In this document: piece after piece, positions 24,504-33,169 of the stretch | Position numbering within the stretch: position 1 is the first letter of the stretch | How the letters are laid out: each line of letters opens with the position of its first letter | Assembly: GCA_031553655.1 (NCBI GenBank) | Contig: JAVBLG010000007.1 | Coordinates: 14,787-78,786, forward strand | Reading direction: 5' to 3' | Origin: JAVBLG01 sp031553655 | GTDB lineage: Bacteria > Desulfobacterota > Desulfovibrionia > Desulfovibrionales > Desulfovibrionaceae | Length of the DNA: 64,000 nt | The notes under the pieces: model-generated | Told to the model about the DNA's origin: nothing | Databases searched by the model: none | The model's input: only the letters and a program-made list of their open reading frames with translations | Made by a program: the position numbers and the translations under genes

Positions 24504-25955
24504 ATGCAACTGCGGGATAAAAGCCTTTTGAAAGAAGCCTGCCTTATTGGCGGCAAATGGGTAAAGGCCGAAGGCGAAGCGGTTATTGAAGTGCGCAATC
24601 CGGCCGACGGGCAAAAAATTGGCTATGTACCAAGCCTGGGCCGAGCGGATACCGCCCGCGCCATAGCTGACGCCAAAAAGTCCTGGCCAGCGTGGCGCGC
24701 GCTCTCTCCGCTGGCGCGCGGCGAAATTTTGCGGTTCTGGAGTTCTCTTATTCTGGAAAATATAAGCGATCTTGCTCTGATAATGACTATGGAGCAAGGC
24801 AAGCCGCTGGCTGAAGCCAGAGGTGAAATAGCTACCGGAGCGAGCTATATTTCCTGGTATGCCGAAGAAGGCCGCCGCGTGTACGGTGAGGTGATTCCCT
24901 CGCCCTGGCAGGGCAAGCAGCCCCTGACCATTCGCCAGCCTGTGGGGGTTACCGCGGCTATAACTCCCTGGAATTTCCCCATGTCCATGATTGCCCGCAA
25001 AGCCGCGCCCGCGCTGGCCGCCGGGTGCCCCATGATAATAAAACCTGCCGGGAAAACTCCTTTTTCGGCCATGGCCATGGCCGAATTGGCACTGCGGGCC
25101 GGGGTTCCATCCGGTGTGCTCAACGTCATAACCGGCAATTCCAATGAAATCGGCGCGGAATTGTGCGAAAACCCGGTAGTGCGCAAGCTCAGCTTCACCG
25201 GCTCCACGGCGGTGGGCAAAAAGTTGCTGGCCGCCTGCGCTTCCACGGTAAAAAAGGTATCCATGGAGCTTGGGGGCAATGCGCCCATGATTGTCTGCCG
25301 CGACGCCGATCTTGAGCTGGCTGTGGCCGGAGCCGTGGGCAGCAAATTCCGCAATGCCGGCCAGACCTGCATCTGCCTTAACCGTTTGCTTGTGCATAAA
25401 GAAATATACGGACAATTTTTAGATCGTCTCACCAATGCGGCCCGTAGTCTGATTGTGGGCAACGGGTTGAAAACAGGAGTAAACATTGGCCCGCTCATTG
25501 ACCGCGCGGCCCATTCCTCCATGTTGGAACTTGTGAATGATGCCGTCGCCAAAGGAGCCACTGTGCTGGCCGGAGGCAGGCCGCATTCCGCCGGGGAGTT
25601 GTTTTTTGAGCCCACCATATTGGCCGGGGTTACCCCTGAAATGCGTGTTTTCCGTGAAGAAATATTCGGCCCGATACTTCCGGTGATGTCGTATTCCACC
25701 GAGGAAGAGGCGCTGAATCTGGCCAATGACACCGCTTATGGCTTGGCTTCTTATGTTTATACGCGCGATATCGGTTCTTTTTACCGCCTGGCTTCGGGGC
25801 TGGAGTATGGCATGGTGGGCGTGAATGAGACCACGCTGGCTGCCGGGGAGACTCCGTTCGGCGGAGTGAAGGAGAGCGGACTTGGGCGCGAGGGGGGACG
25901 TCAGGGTATAGAGGATTATCTGGAAACGAAGTACATCCTGCTTGGCGGCTTGTAG
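24504..25955 (+). CDS. gabD: Succinate-semialdehyde dehydrogenase, NAD(P)-type
   Basis: Oxidises succinate semialdehyde to succinate. The 483-residue product is a class of aldehyde dehydrogenase very like GabD: CLIGGKWVKAEGEAVIEVRN start, ITPWNFPMSMIARKAAPALA, SFTGSTAVGKKL cofactor loop, catalytic Glu in SMELGGNAPM, catalytic Cys in RNAGQTCICLNR, and the PFGGVKESGLGREGG ending. AAGGAGACGATTCC precedes the ATG. The TAG stop lies inside a repeat. It would supply succinate to the dicarboxylate metabolism encoded downstream; glutaconate-type semialdehydes cannot be excluded. Confidence 0.92.
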   Translation: MQLRDKSLLKEACLIGGKWVKAEGEAVIEVRNPADGQKIGYVPSLGRADTARAIADAKKSWPAWRALSPLARGEILRFWSSLILENISDLALIMTMEQGKPLAEARGEIATGASYISWYAEEGRRVYGEVIPSPWQGKQPLTIRQPVGVTAAITPWNFPMSMIARKAAPALAAGCPMIIKPAGKTPFSAMAMAELALRAGVPSGVLNVITGNSNEIGAELCENPVVRKLSFTGSTAVGKKLLAACASTVKKVSMELGGNAPMIVCRDADLELAVAGAVGSKFRNAGQTCICLNRLLVHKEIYGQFLDRLTNAARSLIVGNGLKTGVNIGPLIDRAAHSSMLELVNDAVAKGATVLAGGRPHSAGELFFEPTILAGVTPEMRVFREEIFGPILPVMSYSTEEEALNLANDTAYGLASYVYTRDIGSFYRLASGLEYGMVGVNETTLAAGETPFGGVKESGLGREGGRQGIEDYLETKYILLGGL

Positions 25956-26039
25956 AGCGTTTTGCGAATGAAATGAGCGAAATGCTCTGACGGCCCGGAC
26001 AACATCCTGGTCGTCAGAGCATTTTATTAATCTCGCTCG
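25953..26039 (+). repeat. TAGAGCGTTTTGCG repeat, copy 2 (gabD stop)
   Basis: TAGAGCGTTTTGCGAATG starts with the TAG stop of gabD and pairs with ATGAGCGAAATGCTCT. A second stem pairs AATGCTCTGACG with CGTCAGAGCATT (to about 26023), and a decayed third piece (CTCGCTCGCAAAA) follows. The far end supplies the last codons and stop of the minus-strand membrane protein at 26014. Confidence 0.8.
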
Positions 26040-26829
26040 CAAAATAATCCAAACATGCCAATTTCCCCCAGAAATAAACCGCATCCAGCGCAAGTCCCGC
26101 AACAATCGGCACATTCAACTCCCCCGCCAGTCCAGCGGGCATAAAAATACAAACCCACATTCCAAGGGCGGCCAGCCTGCCGACTTCATCGGCCCACTCT
26201 CTCAAAAACACATCATAATCTGAAACCGTTCCATTCTCCGCTCGCGTAAAAACACCGCCTACCGCACAAGCATCATCTTTTTTTTCATAACCAACGCCTC
26301 CTGATTTCACTCTGTAAGTTTTTCCAATCAAAAAGAGAACCGCAAACCCAGCCGTCAACAGGCCCGCCCGGCCCGGCCACTCCATAACATGAGCCAGGGG
26401 CATGCCCACATAAGTTTCGAACGCCAGCAAATCGCCTGGCACACCGCGCTGTCTGGCGTACAGGGCGGAAAGGCCCAGGGCAAGAGACAGGCCGAAAACA
26501 GCGGCCCACTTGCCGGCCGCCGGTCTCAAAGCTGCGGAAAGGGCCAGCAATATGACAGCGAGCGCGCCGCTCCACGAAACGGGAATCAAGGCGGGCAGCG
26601 AACCCAAAGGAATGCACATAAAAGCCGCCAGCGCGGCCAGACCGGAAAAAATCACGCGTGTTTCTTTTGGCCGCTCTTTATATTGGTGCTGTTCCGTGGT
26701 AAGATTATATAAAACGAAATGAATTACATTTTTGGCGCGAAGCCGCAATGGCGCGCCAATGGCGGCCGTCAGCGCGCAAAACAGCGCGTAGGCAAGAACG
26801 GAAACAAGGGTAAGGGGATGAAAAATCAT
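26014..26829 (-). CDS. Polytopic membrane protein, unknown function
   Basis: A 271-residue protein with about six hydrophobic segments (for example LVSVLAYALFCALTAAIGA, VIFSGLAALAAFMCIPLG, AVILLALSAAL, WAAVFGLSLALGLSAL, AGLLTAGFAVLFLIG, LAALGMWVCIFMPAGL). Overall layout and a C-terminal hydrophobic helix are loosely like the NuoH/EchB membrane subunits of hydrogenases, but no signature was seen, so I make no family call. The start MIFHPLTL has GGAGG nine bases upstream and overlaps the start of the divergent DUF1850 gene by 12 bases. The last residues (ASEINKML) are encoded by the repeat at 25953-26039. Confidence 0.6.
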   Translation of the reverse strand: MIFHPLTLVSVLAYALFCALTAAIGAPLRLRAKNVIHFVLYNLTTEQHQYKERPKETRVIFSGLAALAAFMCIPLGSLPALIPVSWSGALAVILLALSAALRPAAGKWAAVFGLSLALGLSALYARQRGVPGDLLAFETYVGMPLAHVMEWPGRAGLLTAGFAVLFLIGKTYRVKSGGVGYEKKDDACAVGGVFTRAENGTVSDYDVFLREWADEVGRLAALGMWVCIFMPAGLAGELNVPIVAGLALDAVYFWGKLACLDYFASEINKML

Positions 26830-27471
26830 ACGAAAAATCCTCCGAAACAACAAAAGGAGCACACGGCCCCGATTCTACCTTTTGCAGGTCCGGCCGCAAA
26901 GCTCATTTTTCCGCTTGCCGCTATACTTTTCGTTTCTGCCCTTGCTTTCTGGCCTGTGGACACACTGATTATAGGTGTGGAGGAAAAAGCGCGGACAGAC
27001 TTCAGCGGGAGTGAGCTGGACAAAATGGTAGAATGGACAGGAGGACGAACCGGCGCTTCTACCGTTTTCAGATCCGCAGTTCCGTCAAGCCAGAATTTCT
27101 GGACGGGCTACATTCATTCGGTACAGCGCACGCCGGTGCTCGATTGCTATCACGTAACCGGAAGCCGTATATGGTCATGGCGCGAGCTTGTGCAGTCGCA
27201 TAATGCCGGTTTGCCCTTTCAGGCGCCGCCATACGGACGTTTTTATATGGATTCGCCCTGGATGATTATTGAGGGCGGCCGTCGGGATTGGGAGGAGATT
27301 TTTCTGCGGGTGGGCGATAAAGAATTCGGGCGCAATGTTTTTGCCATAAAACAGGGCCGCCGCGTGACGCGCATCGCCCTGTATGCCGATTATCCGGGCA
27401 AACGTCTGAAGCTGGAGACGCGCAGGCTGCCCCTTGTATTGGCTGCGGCCGGAAGCATGTGCCAAAAGTAA
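26818..27471 (+). CDS. DUF1850 protein associated with TRAP-TAXI transport
   Basis: A 217-residue protein with a basic N terminus and one membrane segment (LIFPLAAILFVSALAFWPV, about 30-50). The remaining part has the DUF1850 pattern: GYIHSVQRTPVLDCYHV, WSWRELVQSHNAGLPFQAPP and WMIIEGGRRDWEEIFLRVG. DUF1850 genes are regularly found beside fused TRAP permeases with TAXI binding proteins, as here, but the role is not known. The start MKNHTKN has TAAGGGG upstream; an upstream in-frame ATG at 26719 would cover much of the divergent gene. A hairpin separates it from the permease. Confidence 0.75.
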   Translation: MKNHTKNPPKQQKEHTAPILPFAGPAAKLIFPLAAILFVSALAFWPVDTLIIGVEEKARTDFSGSELDKMVEWTGGRTGASTVFRSAVPSSQNFWTGYIHSVQRTPVLDCYHVTGSRIWSWRELVQSHNAGLPFQAPPYGRFYMDSPWMIIEGGRRDWEEIFLRVGDKEFGRNVFAIKQGRRVTRIALYADYPGKRLKLETRRLPLVLAAAGSMCQK

Positions 27472-27500
27472 CAACCCATGCTTGTTGCGCTACAATAGAT

Positions 27501-27532
27501 TTTTTGCTATTTACATCATAGAATAGCAAAAA
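27501..27532. terminator. AT-rich hairpin between DUF1850 gene and TRAP permease
   Basis: TTTTTGCTATT (27501-27511) and AATAGCAAAAA (27522-27532) form an 11-base stem with a 10-base loop. It could end or attenuate the DUF1850 transcript ahead of the TRAP permease start at 27623. Confidence 0.45.
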
Positions 27533-27622
27533 GTTGTTCCCCCAAATTGCCTTATGGGAGCAAGTTAACATTATAACCACCGCCTCATGGCGGCCAAAGG
27601 GCTCAGCACACTGGAGGTGTCC

Positions 27623-29590
27623 ATGGCCAAAGACGATTCTCCTGACAATCTTCCTCACTCTCAAGACGGCGCCATCGACTTTGATGAACTGATGCGCAAG
27701 TACGACACGGAGTCACGCTTCCGAATACTTTCGGGGTGGCAGGCCAAAATGATAATGATCATGGCCATTGCCATGTCATGCTTCCATTTTTACACTGCGG
27801 GCTTCGGTTTGCTTCCGGCCCAGCATCAGGGAGCCGTGCATCTGGCTTTTGCCCTCAGCCTCACCCTTATGCTCTACCCGGCCACCAGCAAGGCGAAGAA
27901 AAACTCCATTCCCTGGTACGACTATATTGTGGCGGCGATCGGCATCGCTTCCAGCATGTATCTGGTGGTCAACTACGATGCTCTGGTCGAGCGCTCGGGC
28001 TTGCCTTCCGAGCTTGATCTGGCCATGGGTTTTCTGCTTATTTTCATGCTGCTCGAAGCCACAAGGCGCATATCCAACCCGGTTCTGCCCTGCCTGGCCG
28101 TAATATGCCTTTTATATTGCTATTTCGGCAATTACCTGGGGGCTGCCGGACACCGCGGTTTCAGCATTTCGCGCATAATCAACCATATGTACCTGGGCAC
28201 GGAAGGTATTTACGGCACGCCGCTTGAAGTGTCGTCCACTTTTGTGTTCATGTTCATCCTTTTCGGTTGCGTGCTGGAAAAAACCGGCATCGGGCGCTTC
28301 ATTATCGATCTGTCCCTGGCGCTGGCCGGTTGGGCCTCGGGCGGCCCGGCCAAAGTTACCGTGGTGGCTTCGGGCATCATGGGCACGGTTTCCGGCTCTT
28401 CGGTGGCCAATGTATGCACAGTGGGCATGTTCACCATTCCCCTGATGAAAAGCGTGGGCTACCGGCCGCACTTTGCCGCCGCTGTTGAAGCGGCCGCCTC
28501 CACAGGCGGGCAGATCATGCCCCCGGTTATGGGCGCGGGCGCGTTCATCATGGCCCAGTTCCTGGGCTGGCCCTACATCAAGGTCGCTATTGCCGCCACC
28601 ATTCCGGCCCTGCTTTATTACACGGCCGTGCTCATTCAGGTGCATTTCGAAGCCAAACGCCTTGGCCTTTCGGGCATTGCCCGCGAAAATCTGCCTAATG
28701 TCTGGCATCTTTTGCGCACCAAGGGCTTCTTGCTCATCCCTCTCGGGGCGATAATTTACCTCTTGGTAGCCGGCTACACCCCGCTTATGGCCGCTTTCTG
28801 GGGCATTCTGGTAAGCATTCCCCTGTCCTGGTTGGATAAGGAAACAAGGCTCACCCCCAAGAAACTGCTGGAAGCCTTTGAAGCCGGGGCCAGATCATCT
28901 CTGGCCGTGGCCTGCGCCTGCGCCTGCGTGGGCTTTATTGTGGGCACGGGCACCCTTACCGGCCTGGCCCTGCGCATAGCCGGGGGCATTGTCGACCTTG
29001 CCGGGGGCTTGTTGCTGCCCACGCTGCTCCTGACCATGTGCGCCAGCATTTTGCTGGGAACGGGCCTGCCCACCACCGCCAACTTTATTGTTACCAGTAC
29101 AATGGCCGCCCCGGCCCTCAAGGTTCTGGGCGTGCCGGACATCGCTGCCTACATGTTCGTGTTCTACTTCGGCATAGCCGCCGACCTTACCCCGCCGGTG
29201 GCTCTGGCTGCCTATGCCGCGGCTGGCATTGCCGGGGCCGACCCCATCAAGACAGGGGGAGTGTCGGTAAAGCTGGCCATAGCCGGCTTTCTGGTCCCAT
29301 TCATCTATGTCTACAACCCCATTCTGCTGTTCGTGGACGCCACCCCTCTGCCGATGATCCAAGCCGTAGTGTCATCGCTTATAGGGGTGTATCTATTGTC
29401 CATGTTCTCCATTGGTTACTACAACGGAAATCTATCCTGGATTCAGCGCCTTCTGGCCGCGGCGGGAGCCCTCGGCCTTCTGGTTCCGGGCACGATTACA
29501 GACGTATGCGGCGTTGCCTCTCTGTTAATTATTCATTTCTGGCAACGCATGGCAAACAGGGATGTACCCTCAACTTCAACCGGAGGCTAA
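27623..29590 (+). CDS. TRAP transporter fused permease (4TM/12TM, TAXI type)
   Basis: The membrane part of a tripartite ATP-independent periplasmic transporter, with the small (Q) and large (M) subunits fused. The 655-residue product has N-terminal helices (~30-170), then the DctM-like domain with GGPAKVTVVASGIMGTVSGS, AAVEAAASTGGQIMPPVMGA and LGTGLPTTANFIVTSTMAAP, and the family's FYFGIAADLTPPVALAAYAA. The start MAKDDSP has GGAGGTGTCC upstream. It is followed after six bases by the TAXI binding protein. TAXI systems carry glutamate, 2-oxoglutarate or other acids; the substrate here is not evident. Confidence 0.93.
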   Translation: MAKDDSPDNLPHSQDGAIDFDELMRKYDTESRFRILSGWQAKMIMIMAIAMSCFHFYTAGFGLLPAQHQGAVHLAFALSLTLMLYPATSKAKKNSIPWYDYIVAAIGIASSMYLVVNYDALVERSGLPSELDLAMGFLLIFMLLEATRRISNPVLPCLAVICLLYCYFGNYLGAAGHRGFSISRIINHMYLGTEGIYGTPLEVSSTFVFMFILFGCVLEKTGIGRFIIDLSLALAGWASGGPAKVTVVASGIMGTVSGSSVANVCTVGMFTIPLMKSVGYRPHFAAAVEAAASTGGQIMPPVMGAGAFIMAQFLGWPYIKVAIAATIPALLYYTAVLIQVHFEAKRLGLSGIARENLPNVWHLLRTKGFLLIPLGAIIYLLVAGYTPLMAAFWGILVSIPLSWLDKETRLTPKKLLEAFEAGARSSLAVACACACVGFIVGTGTLTGLALRIAGGIVDLAGGLLLPTLLLTMCASILLGTGLPTTANFIVTSTMAAPALKVLGVPDIAAYMFVFYFGIAADLTPPVALAAYAAAGIAGADPIKTGGVSVKLAIAGFLVPFIYVYNPILLFVDATPLPMIQAVVSSLIGVYLLSMFSIGYYNGNLSWIQRLLAAAGALGLLVPGTITDVCGVASLLIIHFWQRMANRDVPSTSTGG

Positions 29591-29596
29591 ATTGAG

Positions 29597-30562
29597 ATGA
29601 AACCTAAAAAACTGCTTACTCTTCTTTCATTCGCCGCGCTGGGCCTTTTCGTCTGCGCCGGCGCCGCTGTGGCTGAAGAAAAACTGTCCATCGCCACCGG
29701 CGGAACTTCCGGAACCTATTTCCCCATAGGCGGCGCCATTGCCCAGGCCGCCAGCAAAGGCGGAACCATTAAAGTTACCGCCGAAACCGGCAATGCTTCG
29801 GTGGCGAACCTCAACCTTATCGGCAAGGGTGAAATCGAAGTGGGCTTCGCCCAGAACGACACCTCCTACTGGGCTTACAACGGTCAGCAAATGTTCAAGG
29901 TTCCCCTGAAGAATCTGCGCACTGTGGCCGCCCTTTACCCCGAGCACGTTCAAGTCATCATTGCCAAAGACGCCAAGATCAACGGCATTCAGGACCTCAA
30001 GGGCAAGCGTGTCAGCGTGGGCGCGGCCGGTTCCGGTGTGGAAGCCGACGTGCGAGCTATTTTTGAAGTGGCCAAGCTGAAGTACAGCGACATGAAGGTT
30101 GACCGCCTCGACTTCGGCGCCACCACCAGCCGCTTCAAGGACAACCAGATCGACGTTGGCTTTGTGGTTGCCGGCTACCCCACCGCCTCGATCATGGACC
30201 TCACCACCACCAAGCCTGTGGGCCTGCTCAGCTTTGACAAGGCCTTCCTGGCCGAGCTCAACAAAAAGCATCCCTATTTTGTGGCCAGCATAATTCCGGC
30301 CAACACCTATCGCGGCATTGAGACCGATACCAACACCCCGGCTGTTATGGCCATGTTGGTGACCCACGACAAGGTGCCGGACAAGGTTATCTACGAATTC
30401 GTAAAAAATATGTATGACAACATTGCCACCGTGCATGCTTCGCACGCCACCGCCAAGCAGATTACCCTCAAGTCGGCCCTGGAAGGCGTAACCCTGCCCG
30501 TGCATCCCGGCGCAGCCAAGTACTTCAAGGAAAAGGGCCTTACTGTGCCCGATATAAAGTAA
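29597..30562 (+). CDS. TAXI family TRAP solute-binding protein
   Basis: Periplasmic binding protein of the TRAP transporter. The 321-residue product has a signal peptide (LLTLLSFAALGLFVCAGAAV, cleavage near AVA-EE) and the TAXI family opening LSIATGGTSGTYFPIGGAIA. It continues with AETGNASVANLNLIGKGEIE and GKRVSVGAAGSGVEADVRAI. It lies directly behind the fused permease. A strong terminator follows. Confidence 0.94.
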   Translation: MKPKKLLTLLSFAALGLFVCAGAAVAEEKLSIATGGTSGTYFPIGGAIAQAASKGGTIKVTAETGNASVANLNLIGKGEIEVGFAQNDTSYWAYNGQQMFKVPLKNLRTVAALYPEHVQVIIAKDAKINGIQDLKGKRVSVGAAGSGVEADVRAIFEVAKLKYSDMKVDRLDFGATTSRFKDNQIDVGFVVAGYPTASIMDLTTTKPVGLLSFDKAFLAELNKKHPYFVASIIPANTYRGIETDTNTPAVMAMLVTHDKVPDKVIYEFVKNMYDNIATVHASHATAKQITLKSALEGVTLPVHPGAAKYFKEKGLTVPDIK

Positions 30563-30584
30563 CAGCAAGCAAAAAAATCATGCC

Positions 30585-30661
30585 TGGGGGCTGTCTCCAA
30601 GGAGCAGCCCCACAGGCGGTAAAAGGAAGCCCTGCTTTATGCAGGGCTTCTTGTTTTTTTT
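30585..30661 (+). terminator. Terminator region of the TRAP-TAXI operon
   Basis: A GGGGCTG/CAGCCCC hairpin with inner CTCC/GGAG at about 30586-30611 is followed by GAAGCCCTGC (30626-30635) pairing with GCAGGGCTTC (30641-30650), then TTGTTTTTTTTC. The second is a textbook intrinsic terminator. Confidence 0.85.
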
Positions 30662-30729
30662 CACAAACTCGCGTATAGCTTGCGAAAGTAAAACATTATA
30701 TAGACATACGTACTATGCGAGGATAGCAC

Positions 30730-31479
30730 ATGGCAGCAAGAATCGGCAAGAGTTACGCTTTGAAGGAGCGTCGCAGCCTGCCAGAAGAATTGGCCGAAAT
30801 CATCATTTACCGCATTGAAACAGGGGAGTTCAAACTGGGGGATGTATTGCCGTCGGAGCAAGCCCTGGCTGATCTTTTCAAGGTCAGCCGCACGGTTGTG
30901 CGCGAAGCTCTGGCGCGCTTGAAGTATGAGGGACTCATACATTCCAAGCGCGGCAGCGGCCCTATTGTGAGTGACATCGCAAGAAAAAAGGACGACTTCA
31001 ATTTGAATGTTGAAGACATGTCCATAGAAAAGTGGAGCAAATTTCTTGAATTCAGGCTGATTATGGAAGGTGAAACGGCAGCCTTGGCCGCCCTGCACCG
31101 CAGCGAGGAGCAGTTGGCCCAGCTCAAAATTTACCTGGATCTCATGGCCGCCGCAGTGGCAAAGGGCGAGTCGGGCACAGAACCGGACTATCTTTTCCAT
31201 TGCCTCACGGCCGATTGCAGCGGCAACGAATACCTTGGCGACTTCTCAAAATATGTATCATCGCGACTGTGGAAAGGGGTTTACCGTGCGCGCAGCCTGT
31301 CCAATCTGGATAGTTTGAAAGCTGAACTGGTCTGGGAAGAACATAAGGCCACATTTAAAGCCATCGAAGACAAAGACGCCCATATGGCGCGAGCCATGGC
31401 CCAGCGCCATCTGCTGAACAGCGCCGCCCGGCAGAACATTAAGATGGACACACGTTTTCTGGCTGTAAAGCCTGACTGA
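30730..31479 (+). CDS. GntR family regulator, FCD type
   Basis: A 249-residue transcription regulator. The N-terminal winged helix-turn-helix is clear (GDVLPSEQALADLFKVSRTV, VREALARLKYEGLIHSKRG), and the C-terminal all-helical FCD domain follows (FLEFRLIMEGETAALAALH, EEHKATFKAIEDKDAHMARA). FCD regulators typically respond to organic acids. GAGGATAGCAC precedes the ATG. It sits between the TRAP-TAXI operon and the kor operon and could control either. A GTTTGT/ACAAAC palindrome at 31649-31663 ahead of korD is a candidate target. Confidence 0.9.
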   Translation: MAARIGKSYALKERRSLPEELAEIIIYRIETGEFKLGDVLPSEQALADLFKVSRTVVREALARLKYEGLIHSKRGSGPIVSDIARKKDDFNLNVEDMSIEKWSKFLEFRLIMEGETAALAALHRSEEQLAQLKIYLDLMAAAVAKGESGTEPDYLFHCLTADCSGNEYLGDFSKYVSSRLWKGVYRARSLSNLDSLKAELVWEEHKATFKAIEDKDAHMARAMAQRHLLNSAARQNIKMDTRFLAVKPD

Positions 31480-31793
31480 TGGTTTGTAGTATAATACTAG
31501 TTTCATTCATAAAACATTCTAAAGGTTACTATAAAGCACCACATATAAAGTAACACTTATATGTGGGACGGCATGTGAAATTTAGTGCAATTATGCCAAT
31601 ATTTCCATGACCCCATTGACATAATACTTAAAATATAATAAGAGCATTGTTTGTATGACAAACAGACAATAGGCAATATATAAGTCCAAAATAATACATG
31701 GAAAAATATATTGTCGGGAGCATATCGGCAAGTCCCAAACCTGTTTTTCCCTACACCAGCTCCTTTAGGGGGGCGCAAATCATGGAGTAGCAC
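31480..31793. other. Regulatory gap upstream of the kor operon
   Basis: No gene seen. A small stem CACATATAAAG/ACTTATATGTG lies at about 31539-31566. TTGACA (31616-31621) has TATAAT (31634-31639) too close at 12 bases, or TAAGAG at 17. The palindrome at 31649-31663 follows. This stretch is clearly AT-richer than its surroundings, as expected of a promoter region. Confidence 0.5.
31649..31663. promoter_or_regulatory. Candidate GntR operator ahead of korD
   Basis: GTTTGT-ATG-ACAAAC is a perfect 6-base inverted repeat with a 3-base centre, immediately downstream of promoter-like TTGACA and TATAAT. The nearest regulator is the FCD-type GntR at 30730. Binding is inferred. Confidence 0.4.
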
Positions 31794-32006
31794 ATGGAGG
31801 CGGTTTCAATAAACAAACAGTGGTGCAAAGGCTGCGGCATCTGCGTGGCTTTCTGTCCCAAGCAGGCTCTGGCTATGGAGCATGAGAAGGCCGTTACGGT
31901 TCCGGATCGCTGCATTGTATGTGGCATGTGTGAATTATACTGCCCGGATCTGGCCATAACCGTGGACAAGAGCTTAAAACCCGCGAAAAAGTCCAAAGGG
32001 GAATAG
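31794..32006 (+). CDS. korD: 2-oxoglutarate:ferredoxin oxidoreductase, delta (ferredoxin-like) subunit
   Basis: A 70-residue protein with two 4Fe-4S motifs, CKGCGICVAFCPKQAL and CIVCGMCELYCPDLAI, and a Lys-rich tail. It is the electron-carrying subunit of four-subunit 2-oxoacid:ferredoxin oxidoreductases. It starts the operon with GGAG upstream and is separated by one base from korA. Assigned as 2-oxoglutarate type because sucCD follow. Confidence 0.88.
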   Translation: MEAVSINKQWCKGCGICVAFCPKQALAMEHEKAVTVPDRCIVCGMCELYCPDLAITVDKSLKPAKKSKGE

Positions 32007-32007
32007 T

Positions 32008-33168
32008 ATGAGCGCCAAGGAAAAAGACGATATTCGCTTTGTGCAAGGCAATGAGGCCTGCGTTTTGGGCGCGCTTTATGCCGGGCTTGGCTTTTTCGCC
32101 GGTTATCCCATTACGCCGTCCACGGAAGTTGCCGAGCATCTGGCCGAGCGCCTGCCCCAGAAAGGCGGAGCTTTTATTCAGATGGAAGATGAAATTTCCG
32201 CCATGTGCGCGGTTTGCGGGGCGTCCCTGGCCGGTTCCAAGGCCATGACCGCCACCTCGGGCCCCGGATTTTCGCTGAAGCAGGAAGCCATCGGCTATGC
32301 CTGCATGGCCGAAATTCCCTGCGTGGTGGTAAACGTGCAGCGCGCCGGGCCAAGCACCGGTCTGCCCACCAAGGTGGCTCAGGCCGACGTTAACCAGGCC
32401 CGTTGGGGCACCCACGGAGACCACTCCATTGTGGTGCTCACCGCCTCTTCGGTGCAAGATGTTTTCTCTATGACCGTGGAAGGCTTCAACATAGCCGAAA
32501 CCTACCGCACCCCGGTAATTCTGCTGTTTGATGAAGTTGTGGGCCACATGCGCGAAAAGCTCGTGTACCCCAAACCAGGCGATTTGCAGGTGGTGGAACG
32601 CCTGCGCACCGATGTTAAAGCCGGGGTGAACTATCACCCCTACCTCCCGCGCGAAGACGGCCGCCTGCCTATTTCCGACTTTGGCGGCGTGCATCGCTAT
32701 AACGTCACCGGCCTTTTCCACGACATTTTCGGTTTTCCCACGGAAAACCCCGATCAGGTAGTCAACCTGATCCAGCATCTCGTGGACAAAATCGAAAACC
32801 GCGCCCATTTGTTGGCCCGCTACAAGGAATATTTCCTTGAAGATGCCGAGCACATCATAATATCCTACGGTTCTTCGGCCCGCAGCGCCCGGCACCTGGT
32901 GGAAACCCGCCGCGCCAAGGGCGACCGCATCGGTCTGCTCGAACTGCAAACGCTGTGGCCGTTCCCCACGCAGGTGGTGCGTGAAAAAACCGATCACGCC
33001 AAGAACATATTTGTGGTGGAAATGAATATGGGGCAAGTGCTGGCCCAAGTTAAACAGGCCGTTCCGCATCGTGACCGGGTGTTCCTGGTCAACCGCATGG
33101 ACGGCATGCTGGTGACTCCGCAGGACATCGGCAAGGTTATGCGCACTGTTGAAGGAAGGGGGTTCTAA
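32008..33168 (+). CDS. korA: 2-oxoglutarate:ferredoxin oxidoreductase, alpha subunit
   Basis: The alpha subunit of the enzyme that converts 2-oxoglutarate and CoA to succinyl-CoA and reduces ferredoxin, or runs in reverse. The 386-residue product has the pyrimidine-binding domain (VLGALYAGLGFFAGYPITPS, EDEISAMCAVCGASLAGSKA, TATSGPGFSLKQEAIGYACM) and a C-terminal domain II region. It lies between korD and korB with one-base gaps, so the operon is translated tightly. 2-oxoglutarate specificity rests on the sucCD neighbourhood; other 2-oxoacids are possible. Confidence 0.9.
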   Translation: MSAKEKDDIRFVQGNEACVLGALYAGLGFFAGYPITPSTEVAEHLAERLPQKGGAFIQMEDEISAMCAVCGASLAGSKAMTATSGPGFSLKQEAIGYACMAEIPCVVVNVQRAGPSTGLPTKVAQADVNQARWGTHGDHSIVVLTASSVQDVFSMTVEGFNIAETYRTPVILLFDEVVGHMREKLVYPKPGDLQVVERLRTDVKAGVNYHPYLPREDGRLPISDFGGVHRYNVTGLFHDIFGFPTENPDQVVNLIQHLVDKIENRAHLLARYKEYFLEDAEHIIISYGSSARSARHLVETRRAKGDRIGLLELQTLWPFPTQVVREKTDHAKNIFVVEMNMGQVLAQVKQAVPHRDRVFLVNRMDGMLVTPQDIGKVMRTVEGRGF

Positions 33169-33169
33169 A

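Noticed and set aside
30586..30611. Another copy of the GGGGCTGTCTCC element end
   Set aside because: GGGGCTGTCTCC does occur, but it is closed by CAGCCCC within 25 bases and followed by a terminator, so it is a short hairpin and not the 148-base element.
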